A DNA stretch of 64,000 bases, from NCBI GenBank assembly GCA_937897325.1, contig CALCOY010000014.1:124001-188000 (forward strand), written 5' to 3'. The stretch is from an uncultured Shimia sp. (GTDB lineage: Bacteria; Pseudomonadota; Alphaproteobacteria; Rhodobacterales; Rhodobacteraceae). Below the pieces are notes generated by a model that was not told the origin of the DNA, made no database searches, and worked only from the letters and a program-made list of their open reading frames with translations. Below, one piece after another: positions 36,666 to 45,415 of the stretch. Both the position numbers and the translations under genes were made by a program. Each line of letters begins with the position of its first letter. Position 1 is the first letter of the stretch.

Positions 36666-37063
36666 GCGGCCTCATTCTGAAACTGAGCCCCAAAGAACGT
36701 ATTCTGATCAATGGCGCAGTGATCGAAAACGGTGATCGCCGCAGCCGACTTGCTATAATGACGCCTGAAGCCAACATCCTGCGCCTGCGCGATGCGATCC
36801 ATCCCGAGGATGCCAAGACCCCGGTGCGGCGGGTCTGCTACGCAGTACAACTTGTTCTATCAGGTGATGTGACATCGGAAGACGCGCGCAACTCATTGCT
36901 TCGCAGCATAGAAGAACTCAGTCAGGTCTTCGTTGATCAGGACAGTCGAAAACATCTTGACTTTGCATCCAGCGCCCTGATCGCAAATGATCACTACCGT
37001 TGCCTGAAGGCGCTGCGCGCGCTTCTTCCTCGAGAAGAGCGTCTCCTAGCACGACAAGTCTGA
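36662..37063 (+). CDS. flbT: Flagellum biosynthesis repressor FlbT
   Basis: 133 residues (MSGLILKLSPKERILINGAV, ENGDRRSRLAIMTPEANILR, RRVCYAVQLVLSG). FlbT in Caulobacter binds flagellin mRNA and lowers its translation until the hook is complete. It is coupled to flaF and follows the flagellin gene, so the flagellin feedback circuit is complete here. Confidence 0.92.
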   Translation: MSGLILKLSPKERILINGAVIENGDRRSRLAIMTPEANILRLRDAIHPEDAKTPVRRVCYAVQLVLSGDVTSEDARNSLLRSIEELSQVFVDQDSRKHLDFASSALIANDHYRCLKALRALLPREERLLARQV

Positions 37064-37065
37064 AG

Positions 37066-37857
37066 ATGTTTCAACCGGTTCTGATAGGCCCCGGCATCGC
37101 TGGTTGGGAATTTCTCAAATCAACCTACGATCGCCAATTTGACGCCTTTACCAAATCGCCGCAACTTAAGCGTGACACAGATTACTTTCGAGAAAACATC
37201 GCCTCGGTGACGTCTGCGGAAGACCTGGTCCAGGATCGACGGTTGTTGAGTGTCGCACTCGGTGCTTTTGGCCTTCAGGACGACATCAACAACACGTTCT
37301 TCATCAGGAAGATGTTGGAGGAGGGTACTACGGCCGAGGACGCATTGGCCAACCGCTTTACTGACAGTCGCTATCGTGACTTTTCCGCTGCCTTCGGGCT
37401 TGGCCCCGGCGAACTTCGTGGGAATCTTCAATCCACGTTTGCTGATGATATCATCCAACGCTTTGAAGCGCAGAGTTTTGAAGTTGCAGCGGGTGAACAA
37501 GACGAAACGGTGCGGATCGCGCTCTATGCGCAACGCACCTTGGATGAGGTCGTTGGAGGTGAGAGCTCGGAACGGGCAAAATGGTTTGAGATCATGGGCA
37601 CGCCCCCATTGCGCTCGCTCTTTGAAACGGCATTGAACCTGCCCAGTGAGTTTTCGCAGATTGATCTCGATCAGCAGCTGGAAACGTTTCAAGATCGGAC
37701 CCGTGCCATCTTTGGCGAAACGGATCCATCGCAATTTGCTGATGCCGAGAAACGCGAAGACCTGATCACACAATATGTTGCTCGGTCACAGATCGCACAG
37801 TTGAGCTCTGGCTTTTCATCCACAGCAATTGCACTGACCCTCTTGCAGGGTTCCTGA
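37066..37857 (+). CDS. DUF1217 family flagellar protein
   Basis: 263 residues of the DUF1217 family (AGWEFLKSTYDRQFDAF, KRDTDYFRENIASVTSAEDL, DRRLLSVALGAFGLQDDINN), which occurs in flagellar loci of alphaproteobacteria with no defined role. It is largely helical and soluble with no signal peptide. It begins 2 bases after flbT, with GAAGA before the ATG; a longer frame overlaps flbT but is not needed. Possibly a secreted axial or chaperone-type component, but this is inference from location. Confidence 0.75.
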   Translation: MFQPVLIGPGIAGWEFLKSTYDRQFDAFTKSPQLKRDTDYFRENIASVTSAEDLVQDRRLLSVALGAFGLQDDINNTFFIRKMLEEGTTAEDALANRFTDSRYRDFSAAFGLGPGELRGNLQSTFADDIIQRFEAQSFEVAAGEQDETVRIALYAQRTLDEVVGGESSERAKWFEIMGTPPLRSLFETALNLPSEFSQIDLDQQLETFQDRTRAIFGETDPSQFADAEKREDLITQYVARSQIAQLSSGFSSTAIALTLLQGS

Positions 37858-37895
37858 TGCAATGAGGCAAAGCGACACCTGACGCCGCGCCGTAT

Positions 37896-39245
37896 TCAGC
37901 CTCCGCCAACGCCATTTGAGTTGTTTGCTCTGCGGAGTGCCAGCTTTAGCTGCGCGAAACTGTACATAACATCCTGATCATGGCGTTTCGCGAGAAAGTC
38001 CTCAATCTCAGGCCACAGCTTTGCAGCGTGATCTATCGAAGGGTCGCTTCCATATGTGTAGAGCCCAGCAGAGAGCATCATCTCGTTTTTGGCATAGATG
38101 CCCAGCGCCTTTCTCACCTCAGCGATCAAACCATTTTCTTCTGGTGTCGCAGCGGCAGGAAGACTGCGGGAAATTGAGCGGAGAAGCTCAACAGCAGGAA
38201 ACCTGCCGCGTTCAGCAATTGAGCGATCCAGAACGACATGGCCATCCAGCACCCCACGCAAGATGTCAGATATCGGCTCGTCCATATCCGACCCCGCGAC
38301 AAGAACGCTAAAGATCCCGGTTATGTGACCCGACCCAGCAACACCGGGCCCGGCACGTTCACAAAGGCCGGTGATCAAAGGCGTGGTCGACGCTGGAAAT
38401 CCCCGAAGCACAGGTGCTTCGCCTGCTGCAGTGGCGATCTCGCGGTGCGCCTCGGCAAATCGGGTCACCGAGTCGGCCAGAAATAGAACCGATTGACCGA
38501 GGTCCCGGAAATGCTCGGCCAAAGCCATGGCCGTCCATGCGCATCGGCGCCGCATCAATGGAGATTGATCAGAAGTCGCGGCAACAACAACGGCACGTTT
38601 CATACCCGGTGCACCAAGAGTTTCTTCTACAAAATGGCGCACCTCCCGTCCGCGTTCACCGACAAGGGCGATCACTACCACATCTGCAGAAACACCCCTT
38701 GCGAAGTCTGCTAAGAGACTGGATTTGCCGACACCGGATCCGGCAAAAATCCCCATCCGCTGCCCTTTCACCAAAGGCAGCAATGTATCGAACGCAGCAA
38801 GACCGGTGTTGAGACGTGTTCCTAAAGGCTGGCGTTTCGCAGCCAGAGGCGCGGGCGCCTGCAAATCTCGCCGAATGGCGCCCTGGAACAGTGGCTTACC
38901 ATCGATCGCACGACCGTTTGCGTCAATCATGCGCCCGATCCAGCTTTTATGTGGTGCGATGCTTGGCTTTTTTGTCAGCACAACCCTGCACCCCGCCGCC
39001 AGACCTTCAAGGCGATCGTCGGGTAAAACAACCGATGTACCGTCCCGCCGGATTTGCACGATTTCTCCGCTTCGTTCAGTTTGGCCTCTGGACAAAAGCC
39101 GCACGCAATCACCAATGCAGGCGTGATCTTTGAGGCCGGAGACGATGATGACACCGGCCGATATCGCCTCAATCCGTCCCACAGGGTGAACAGGCCGAAG
39201 CTCTGACAGGTTGGCTTTCAGATCACTAAAATTGACCGCATTCAT
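37896..39245 (-). CDS. fliI: Flagellum-specific ATP synthase/export ATPase
   Basis: 449 residues. Walker A MGIFAGSGVGKSSLL (about residue 165), Walker B VLFLADSVTRFAEAHREIA with the F1-type signature, and PAVELLRSISRSLP. FliI hydrolyses ATP to help load export substrates at the flagellar type III gate. It stands alone on the minus strand, divergent from the flgB operon, with the 86-base gap containing a CtrA-like site. Confidence 0.95.
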   Translation of the reverse strand: MNAVNFSDLKANLSELRPVHPVGRIEAISAGVIIVSGLKDHACIGDCVRLLSRGQTERSGEIVQIRRDGTSVVLPDDRLEGLAAGCRVVLTKKPSIAPHKSWIGRMIDANGRAIDGKPLFQGAIRRDLQAPAPLAAKRQPLGTRLNTGLAAFDTLLPLVKGQRMGIFAGSGVGKSSLLADFARGVSADVVVIALVGERGREVRHFVEETLGAPGMKRAVVVAATSDQSPLMRRRCAWTAMALAEHFRDLGQSVLFLADSVTRFAEAHREIATAAGEAPVLRGFPASTTPLITGLCERAGPGVAGSGHITGIFSVLVAGSDMDEPISDILRGVLDGHVVLDRSIAERGRFPAVELLRSISRSLPAAATPEENGLIAEVRKALGIYAKNEMMLSAGLYTYGSDPSIDHAAKLWPEIEDFLAKRHDQDVMYSFAQLKLALRRANNSNGVGGG

Positions 39246-39293
39246 TGGCGAGAGATCCCTTTGATTTGCATACAGTTTGTAAAGGAATCGGGG

Positions 39294-39308
39294 TTAAGCG
39301 TTGATTGA
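39294..39308. promoter_or_regulatory. CtrA-like site between fliI and flgB
   Basis: TTAA (39294-39297), seven bases, TTGA (39305-39308): one mismatch from TTAA-N7-TTAA. It lies 24 bases before flgB and 49 before fliI in the divergent direction. Needs binding data; the pattern in all three divergent gaps supports it. Confidence 0.5.
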
Positions 39309-39331
39309 AATTGTTCGAGGGAGAAGCCCCG

Positions 39332-39718
39332 ATGTTCCAAAACCTGGAAGTCTTCCAGACAGCCCATTTAATGGCGAAACACGCTGGCGAGCGGCAGGCA
39401 AGAGTGGCCGAAAACGTCGCGAATGCGGATACGCCAGGCTATGAAGCGAAAGACATCGCGCCATTTCGCGAAATTCTATCATTGCAGACAACTTTCGGGC
39501 AAAGGGCTACGCGCGAAACTCACATTAACGGGTCAGCATCCCGCAATGAGAGCTTCGACCTAGTAGTACGTGGCGATGCATCTTCGCCAAACGGCAACAC
39601 CGTTTCGGTCGAACAACAGATGCTCAAAGCAGTGGACACAAAGCGTCAGCACGACCGTGCCGTCGCGATCTACAAATCCGCGCTCGATGTTCTGCGTTTC
39701 AGCCTGGGCAAGGCTTGA
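39332..39718 (+). CDS. flgB: Flagellar basal-body rod protein FlgB
   Basis: 128 residues. The rod-family N-terminal motif is RQARVAENVANADTPGYEAK. The C-terminal helix (KRQHDRAVAIYKSALDVLR) pairs with it in the rod. FlgB forms the proximal rod at the MS ring. Start at 39332 after GAGGGAG. First gene of a nine-gene run of rod, export, P/L ring and FliL-like genes. Confidence 0.93.
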   Translation: MFQNLEVFQTAHLMAKHAGERQARVAENVANADTPGYEAKDIAPFREILSLQTTFGQRATRETHINGSASRNESFDLVVRGDASSPNGNTVSVEQQMLKAVDTKRQHDRAVAIYKSALDVLRFSLGKA

Positions 39719-39724
39719 TTGCAG

Positions 39725-40117
39725 ATGAGTGAATTCAGCAAAGCCCTTTCTGTGTCCGCCAGTGGCCTTCAAGCGCAATCGACACGTCTGCGGCATCTCT
39801 CCGAGAATATCTCGAACGCTGATACGCCTGGATATCGCCGGAAGACCGTATCCTTTGACGCGGCGATGATCGGAGCCCACGGCGTGTCCGAGGTCAAAAC
39901 AGGACGCGTGCGCCTGGATCGCACAGAACTTGAACGCATTTACGATCCCTCCCATCCACTGTCAGATCAAACGGGCCATTACGAGGGATCGAACGTCAAT
40001 CTGCTGCTGGAATTGGCCGATGCCCGCGAGGCGCAACGCAGCTACGACGCGAACCTCAAGATGTTCGAACAAGCCCGTGCCATGTCAAGCAGCCTCATGC
40101 AACTTCTTCGCCGCTAA
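39725..40117 (+). CDS. flgC: Flagellar basal-body rod protein FlgC
   Basis: 130 residues with ALSVSASGLQAQSTRLRHLS and ENISNADTPGYRRKTVSF at the N-terminus and SNVNLLLELADAREAQRSY at the C-terminus. Proximal rod protein. ATG at 39725 chosen over a TTG two codons earlier. Follows flgB by 6 bases. Confidence 0.95.
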   Translation: MSEFSKALSVSASGLQAQSTRLRHLSENISNADTPGYRRKTVSFDAAMIGAHGVSEVKTGRVRLDRTELERIYDPSHPLSDQTGHYEGSNVNLLLELADAREAQRSYDANLKMFEQARAMSSSLMQLLRR

Positions 40118-40141
40118 ACACCTGACAAAAGGAGATCCAGA

Positions 40142-40426
40142 ATGGATGTGACAGCCCTTTCCGCCGGCCAGAAATATGCCGCTTCCCGCCCAGCAACCGA
40201 GCCCACAGCTGCGACTGGCGGAAGCCTTTTTGGCCATGTAATGAATGACTTTGCCTCCACGCTGGCCGCTGGCGAAACGACTGCAAAAGCAGCGATGGTC
40301 GGTGACGCGGATCCACATGCCTTGGTGCAGGCCCTCGCTCAGACCGAGCTTGCCGTCGAAACTGCCGTTACGGTACGTAACAAAGTTGTGGAGGCCTATC
40401 AGGAAATCCTTCGGATGCCTGTCTGA
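40142..40426 (+). CDS. fliE: Flagellar hook-basal body complex protein FliE
   Basis: 94 residues: FGHVMNDFASTLAAGETTAK, VGDADPHALVQALAQTELAV and VVEAYQEILRMPV, the conserved FliE end. It links the MS ring to the rod and is the first rod subunit exported. Its stop overlaps the fliQ start. Confidence 0.92.
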   Translation: MDVTALSAGQKYAASRPATEPTAATGGSLFGHVMNDFASTLAAGETTAKAAMVGDADPHALVQALAQTELAVETAVTVRNKVVEAYQEILRMPV

Positions 40427-40695
40427 TGCTCAACGAGATGATCTTCTACGACACATTGCGGCAAGGTCTATGGATTTCGGTCGTGATTTCAATCCCAATC
40501 CTGACTGTCGCTCTTCTGACGGGCATTTCCATTGGCCTTGTCCAAGCATTGACCTCCATACAGGAGATGACACTGACCTTCGTGCCGAAGCTGGCCGCGA
40601 TCGTGGCCGTTTTCTGGATCTCAATGGGGTTTATGACTCAGACATTGGTCAGTTTTTTTCATGAACAACTGATCCCGCTGATCATCGGAGGTTAA
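40426..40695 (+). CDS. fliQ: Flagellar export gate protein FliQ
   Basis: 89 residues with two membrane helices and the conserved TGISIGLVQALTSIQEMTL, then FVPKLAAIVAVFWI. Part of the FliPQR export gate. Its placement between fliE and flgF, far from fliP (56511) and fliR (45412), is usual for alphaproteobacteria. Confidence 0.95.
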   Translation: MLNEMIFYDTLRQGLWISVVISIPILTVALLTGISIGLVQALTSIQEMTLTFVPKLAAIVAVFWISMGFMTQTLVSFFHEQLIPLIIGG

Positions 40696-40696
40696 G

Positions 40697-41416
40697 TTGG
40701 ACAACGCAAGCTACATCACTCTGACGCGCCAGTCGGGACTGCTGAAAGAAATGCAGGTCGTGGCCAACAATATCGCGAATGCAGCAACCACAGGGTATCG
40801 GCAGGAAGGCGTGATCTTTTCGGAATACGTCAAGCGCGTGGACGAAGGATCATCTTTGTCGATGGGCCAGGGCAATGTGCGCGAAACCTCCTTCACGCAG
40901 GGCGCGCTGGCCCAGACCGGCGGCTCTTTCGACTTTGCAATCGAAGGTGACGGTTTCTTCCTCATTGAAACACCCGCTGGCGAAAGACTGACGCGCGCAG
41001 GCGCCTTTAGCCCTAATGCAGAAGGCGACCTGGTCACGATGGACGGCTTGCGGGTCCTCGACCCCGGTGGTGCCCCCGTCTTTGTACCGCCGGGCGCAGG
41101 TTCAATTTCGGTTTCGGGCGATGGCACTTTGAGCGCCGATGGTGTTCTGATCGGGCAGCTCGGTGTCGTTACTCCAACTGCACCCCTCGACATGGTCCGC
41201 GAAGACGGAGTCATGTTCCGTGCGGATGCTGGCTACGAACCCTCCGAGACAGCGCGCGTGCTGCAGGGGTTTGTGGAGAACTCCAACGTCGAGGCGATTT
41301 CGCAGCTCGCGCGGATGATCGAGGTGCAGCGCGCCTATGAAATGGGACAGAGCTTCATGGATTCCGAACATGAACGTGTGAGGCGTGCGATGGAAGCGCT
41401 GACCAAAACGAGCTGA
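40697..41416 (+). CDS. flgF: Flagellar basal-body rod protein FlgF
   Basis: 239 residues. Starts at TTG 40697 with GGAGG six bases before it; no ATG fits and the homology begins there (DNASYITLTRQSGLLKEMQV, NIANAATTGYRQEG). The end IEVQRAYEMGQSFMDSEHER is the flagellar C-terminal domain. Distal-side rod protein. Confidence 0.94.
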   Translation: MDNASYITLTRQSGLLKEMQVVANNIANAATTGYRQEGVIFSEYVKRVDEGSSLSMGQGNVRETSFTQGALAQTGGSFDFAIEGDGFFLIETPAGERLTRAGAFSPNAEGDLVTMDGLRVLDPGGAPVFVPPGAGSISVSGDGTLSADGVLIGQLGVVTPTAPLDMVREDGVMFRADAGYEPSETARVLQGFVENSNVEAISQLARMIEVQRAYEMGQSFMDSEHERVRRAMEALTKTS

Positions 41417-41426
41417 GGACAATAAA

Positions 41427-42212
41427 ATGCGTGCGTTAAAGATTGCAGCAACGGGCATGTTGGCCCAACAGATGCGTGTCGAGACGATCTCGAACAACCT
41501 CTCGAACATGAGCACAACGGGTTACAATGCGCGTCGGGCCGAATTCGCCGATCTGCACTACCAGCAAATGGCGCGGGCGGGCGCGGTAAATGCCGCTGAC
41601 GGGACTGTTTTGCCCACCGGCGTGCAATTGGGCCTTGGTGTCAGACCGGCGGCGATCTCAGTAGAGTTGGCGCAGGGAGGGCTGTCGGCCACCGGCGGCG
41701 ATCTGGACGTGGCTATTGAGGGGCAGGGCTATCTGGAAGTCACACTTCCATCCGGTCAGGCTGCCTACACCCGGGACGGCGCATTGAAGCGCACAGGCGA
41801 CGGCTTGATCGTCACCTCGGACGGCTACCCAGTCGCTCCGGAAATCGTCATCCCGGCAGATGCGCGCAGCATCTCCATAAATGGAGATGGCGAAGTCTAT
41901 GCTTACTTCGACAACGCGGCAGAGGCGCAACTTTTGGGTCAGTTCACATTGACCAGCTTCACGAATGCCAAGGGTCTCGAAGCATTGGGAAGCAATCTGT
42001 TCGCGGAGACAGAAGCGTCCGGCCCGCCGCTGGTCACGACGCCGGGATTGGACGGTGTTGGCACGTTGCGACAGGGTTTTCTGGAAGACAGTTCGGTTGA
42101 TTCAGTCCGCGAAGTGACCGAGTTGATCGAAGCGCAACGCGCCTACGAGATGAACGCAAAAGTAATCAGCGCCGTCGATCAGATGATGGGCGCGACGACG
42201 CAAGTGCGCTGA
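41427..42212 (+). CDS. flgG: Flagellar distal rod protein FlgG
   Basis: 261 residues, the usual FlgG length: ALKIAATGMLAQQMRVETIS, NLSNMSTTGYNARRAEF, and a C-terminus with REVTELIEAQRAYEMNAKVI. FlgG forms the distal rod that the P and L rings surround. The flgA start overlaps its last base. Confidence 0.96.
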   Translation: MRALKIAATGMLAQQMRVETISNNLSNMSTTGYNARRAEFADLHYQQMARAGAVNAADGTVLPTGVQLGLGVRPAAISVELAQGGLSATGGDLDVAIEGQGYLEVTLPSGQAAYTRDGALKRTGDGLIVTSDGYPVAPEIVIPADARSISINGDGEVYAYFDNAAEAQLLGQFTLTSFTNAKGLEALGSNLFAETEASGPPLVTTPGLDGVGTLRQGFLEDSSVDSVREVTELIEAQRAYEMNAKVISAVDQMMGATTQVR

Positions 42213-42628
42213 TGAAACTGGGCCTGGCGATCATATCTTTTCTTTGGGCAGGTCAGGCATTGGCCGACATGGTCGTGCCGACCCGCACCATTAGACCTGC
42301 AACAGTAATCACCATAGAGGATCTTCAAGTGATCGCTGGAGAACGTCTGGATGTCTTCGATCGGGCCGAAGATGTTGCAGGCCAAGAGGCCCGCGTGGCG
42401 CTCTATCCGGGTCGCCCGATTCCATTCGATGCCGTAGGTCCACCCGCACTTGTCGATCGCAACCAGATCGTCCAGCTACGCTTTTCAGGTCGCGGGATCA
42501 GCATATTGACCGAAGGGAGAGCACTCGAACGCGGCGGCGTCGGAGACCGTGTGAGGATCATGAATTTAAACTCCAAATCAGTGCTTTATGGCTTCGTTCA
42601 ACCCGATGCTTCGATCGTCGTGAAATGA
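42212..42628 (+). CDS. flgA: Flagella P-ring assembly chaperone FlgA
   Basis: 138 residues with a signal peptide (SFLWAGQALA). The SAF-domain core is seen in EDLQVIAGERLDVF, ARVALYPGRPI and GVGDRVRIMNLNSKSVLYG. It helps FlgI assemble into the P ring; flgI itself is not in this window. Shorter than the enterobacterial protein, as in other alphaproteobacteria. Confidence 0.9.
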   Translation: MKLGLAIISFLWAGQALADMVVPTRTIRPATVITIEDLQVIAGERLDVFDRAEDVAGQEARVALYPGRPIPFDAVGPPALVDRNQIVQLRFSGRGISILTEGRALERGGVGDRVRIMNLNSKSVLYGFVQPDASIVVK

Positions 42629-43377
42629 GACTGGAATTGACAATGAAACGATCAAGCGGCCTCCTTATATCTTGTGTCACCCTTCTTGTTGCTTGCAGTA
42701 ATCGGGTCGATCACCTTGGCAAGGCCCCTTCTTTCACCTCGCCGCTTGAATCCACCGAGCATTCCGCGATGTTATCACCCGGGCTTCCTGCAACCGTCGA
42801 ACGTCGGCGTCTTGTTGATCAGGCCTCTCTCTGGAGCGGTCAGCGCGAATCACTTCTCGGAGATCGGCGGGCCTTGCAACGTGGTGACATTCTGACCGTG
42901 GTCATCGAGATCGACGAAAAGGCTGAAATTTCAAACGCGACGAGCAGGTCACGAAACGGGGCGGAATCGCTTCAGGTGCCGCAGCTTATCGGCATACCAC
43001 AGCGTCTGGACGAGGAATTGCCAGATGGGGCGTCCTCTTCGGATCTGGTGTCGCTCAACTCTAGCAGCAGCGCCGGCGGTGATGGGTCAGTTACGCGGAA
43101 GGAAAAGCTGACCCTGCGCGTGGCCGCCACTGTCGTCGATGTCTTGCCGAACGGCGTGCTCAGCATTTCGGGATCACAAGAGTTGCGTGTGAATTTCGAA
43201 ATGCGTGAACTGCTTGTGAACGGATATGTGCGGCCAGAGGATATCTCGCGTCAGAACGAGATCACGTACGACAAGATCGCGTCCGCTCGGGTGTCATATG
43301 GCGGCCGGGGCCAAATCACAGATGTCCAGCAGCCACGGGTCGGTCAACAAGTGCTGGACATGGTCTTACCTTTCTAG
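42625..43377 (+). CDS. flgH: Flagellar L-ring lipoprotein FlgH
   Basis: 250 residues. The lipobox LLVAC near residue 24 marks it as an outer-membrane lipoprotein. Conserved parts: RRALQRGDILTVVIEIDEKA, NGVLSISGSQELRVNFEMRE and GYVRPEDISRQNEITYDKIA. Start at 42625 overlaps the flgA stop (ATGA); an ATG at 42643 (MKRSSG) is also possible. Followed by the FliL-like gene. Confidence 0.94.
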   Translation: MRLELTMKRSSGLLISCVTLLVACSNRVDHLGKAPSFTSPLESTEHSAMLSPGLPATVERRRLVDQASLWSGQRESLLGDRRALQRGDILTVVIEIDEKAEISNATSRSRNGAESLQVPQLIGIPQRLDEELPDGASSSDLVSLNSSSSAGGDGSVTRKEKLTLRVAATVVDVLPNGVLSISGSQELRVNFEMRELLVNGYVRPEDISRQNEITYDKIASARVSYGGRGQITDVQQPRVGQQVLDMVLPF

Positions 43378-43388
43378 GGCGCGTCACG

Positions 43389-43895
43389 ATGAAAAAGCTT
43401 CTTCCTTTGATATTTCTGCTGCTCGGTGCCGGAGCAGGCATGGGCGCTGGTCTATTCCTAAGGCCGCCCCCGCCAGAGATCGAAGTGGCCGAAGAAGGAG
43501 AAGACACCGAAAAAGAGACCGACACCGAAAAAGAGACCAAGGTCGCCAAAACAGAAGAAAAGCCCAACGCACAGGTCGAATATGTCAAGCTTAACAACCA
43601 GTTTATCATTCCGGTCGTCGAAGGCGATGACGTAAGTGCGCTGGTTGTCATGTCGCTCAGCCTCGAGGTAGAAGCAGGCATGAAAGAAGCAGTCTATGCG
43701 CGCGAGCCAAAAATCAGGGACTCCTTTCTGCGCGTTCTGTTCGATTATTCGAATGTCGGTGGCTTCCGGGGGGCTTTCACCGATGGCAACACATTGGAGG
43801 TCCTGCGAAACGGCCTGCGTGAAGTCGCCCAGAAGGACATGGGCGGCGGCGTGACCGATGTATTGATCCTGGAAATCGGGCGCCAGGATTACTGA
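43389..43895 (+). CDS. FliL-family protein (second copy)
   Basis: 168 residues. A membrane helix at about 4-24, an acidic/lysine linker with a repeated DTEKETDTEKET stretch, then a periplasmic FliL-like domain (VEYVKLNNQFIIPVVEG, LVVMSLSLEVEAG, AREPKIRDSFLRVLFDYS). FliL proteins sit around the stator and affect torque. A second FliL gene lies at 53348 next to fliF, so this one is a paralogue, last in the flgB operon. It could have become specialised. Confidence 0.75.
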   Translation: MKKLLPLIFLLLGAGAGMGAGLFLRPPPPEIEVAEEGEDTEKETDTEKETKVAKTEEKPNAQVEYVKLNNQFIIPVVEGDDVSALVVMSLSLEVEAGMKEAVYAREPKIRDSFLRVLFDYSNVGGFRGAFTDGNTLEVLRNGLREVAQKDMGGGVTDVLILEIGRQDY

Positions 43896-43925
43896 GCAAA
43901 TTCGGGCGGGGGCCGACTCCTCGCC

Positions 43926-44327
43926 CTACCACATCGACTGATCGATCGCCCTTTGCAGGGCTTTGGCGTGGCGCATTGCAGCCTGCCGTTTGGTCTCTTG
44001 TTCACCCAGCCTTTGCGCCACAAGAGATTTCCCATGCGCCTTCCGAACACGCGCGAGATGCCCCTCCTTTTGCGCGAGTAACATGGCCAATTCTGTGTTG
44101 AGTGCTTCTCTCATGCGGCCAAGCCATCCGAGCCAAACGATGTCCGCGCCGATGGTCCGCATGGGTGCATTGCCAGGTTCGTGCGTCTGGGCCAATGCCT
44201 CCTGGCGATCGAGTTTGGTCAGCTTCGCGCGTAGTGCATTCTCCCGCTCAACGATCTTGCCAAGATCCGTCTGTGCACGTTGATATTGAAGGTCCATGAT
44301 GTGCCGAAGTGCATTGATGTCAGACAT
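43926..44327 (-). CDS. FliJ-like coiled-coil protein
   Basis: 133 residues, helical, charged (MDLQYQRAQTDLGKIVEREN, RVRKAHGKSLVAQRLGEQET). The size, coiled-coil nature and place right after flhB suggest FliJ, the stalk protein of the export ATPase, or a related export chaperone. Sequence alone is not diagnostic. Two bases downstream of flhB. Confidence 0.55.
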   Translation of the reverse strand: MSDINALRHIMDLQYQRAQTDLGKIVERENALRAKLTKLDRQEALAQTHEPGNAPMRTIGADIVWLGWLGRMREALNTELAMLLAQKEGHLARVRKAHGKSLVAQRLGEQETKRQAAMRHAKALQRAIDQSMW

Positions 44328-44329
44328 TG

Positions 44330-45415
44330 CTAGACTGTCCTTCTGGCGCGTTCACGCATCTGGTCAGCAAAGCGGATCGCAGCAGCAACCGCTTCATAAT
44401 GCTCTGTATGGATCTCATCGCCGATCTCAAGGATGCCGTGAAGCGCTCGCGCGGTCGGCGGATCGCTGCGGATCGGGACATCGGATTCTAGCGCGACTTC
44501 CCGGATCCGAAGCGCAATTTCATCGACGCCCTTGGCCACACAAATAGGCGCGGTGCCCGGTTGGCGGTCCCATTTGAGGGCAACCGCATAGTGTGTCGGG
44601 TTGACAACGATCACATCTGCACCGGGAACATCAGCCATCATCTGCGCCGCGGCGATCGCGCGCGCCCGGTTACGACGCTCGTTCTTCATGTAAGGATCGC
44701 CTTCCGCATCCTTGGTTTCGTCCGTGACTTCCTTTCGGGACATGCGATTCTTGCGGAGGTGTTCCTGATGCTGCCAGACCGCGTCGATTCCACCGATCAC
44801 TGCCGCGACAAGAACGACAACAAAGAGAAATGCGATGCAAAGCTGGCCAAGAAGGACCACAACGCTGCGCGGCTCGGTCATGATAGCGGAGACCATCTCG
44901 GTCAAGCGAGCATTCAGGAATAGACCCAAAAAGACCGAGTAAACCAGAAGCTTGATGAAGCTCTTGGCAAATTCAAACCAGCCATTTCGGCCAAATTTTT
45001 GTTTGGCATTCTGGATCAGCGAGATGCGAGAGAGTTTCGGTTCCAGTTTCGATGGTGCAAAGACGAAACCGCGCTGCGCGAAGATCACCAGAACCACGGC
45101 CAATGCAGGGCCCGCGAAGAACGGCAGCGTTGAAACACCCGTGTCCCAAAAAAGTTCGCCCATGACGGCCGCAGGTGCACCAGCATCAAAAACCAGCGGA
45201 GCAAAGACATGCGTCTGATCCAGAAGTGTCATCATAGACGACCCAAAAGCCTTAAGGGAAAATGCACCCATGACCAAAAGCGCCAATGTGAAGCCAGCAT
45301 ACGCGGCGGCCGTTTGCAGATCGGTTGATCTCGCAATCTCGCCTTTCTCGCGGGCTTTCTCCAGCTTTTGGGGAGTGGCCTCAAATGACTTATCGGCGGC
45401 GTCCTCGTTGCTCAT
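44330..45415 (-). CDS. flhB: Flagellar export switch protein FlhB
   Basis: 361 residues: four membrane helices (about residues 30-210) and a C-terminal cytoplasmic domain with the self-cleaving NPTH motif (VIVVNPTHYAVALKWD, near residue 270). The N-terminal start is AADKSFEATPQKLEKAREKG. Cleavage between N and P switches export from rod/hook to filament type. Overlaps fliR by 4 bases. Confidence 0.96.
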   Translation of the reverse strand: MSNEDAADKSFEATPQKLEKAREKGEIARSTDLQTAAAYAGFTLALLVMGAFSLKAFGSSMMTLLDQTHVFAPLVFDAGAPAAVMGELFWDTGVSTLPFFAGPALAVVLVIFAQRGFVFAPSKLEPKLSRISLIQNAKQKFGRNGWFEFAKSFIKLLVYSVFLGLFLNARLTEMVSAIMTEPRSVVVLLGQLCIAFLFVVVLVAAVIGGIDAVWQHQEHLRKNRMSRKEVTDETKDAEGDPYMKNERRNRARAIAAAQMMADVPGADVIVVNPTHYAVALKWDRQPGTAPICVAKGVDEIALRIREVALESDVPIRSDPPTARALHGILEIGDEIHTEHYEAVAAAIRFADQMRERARRTV

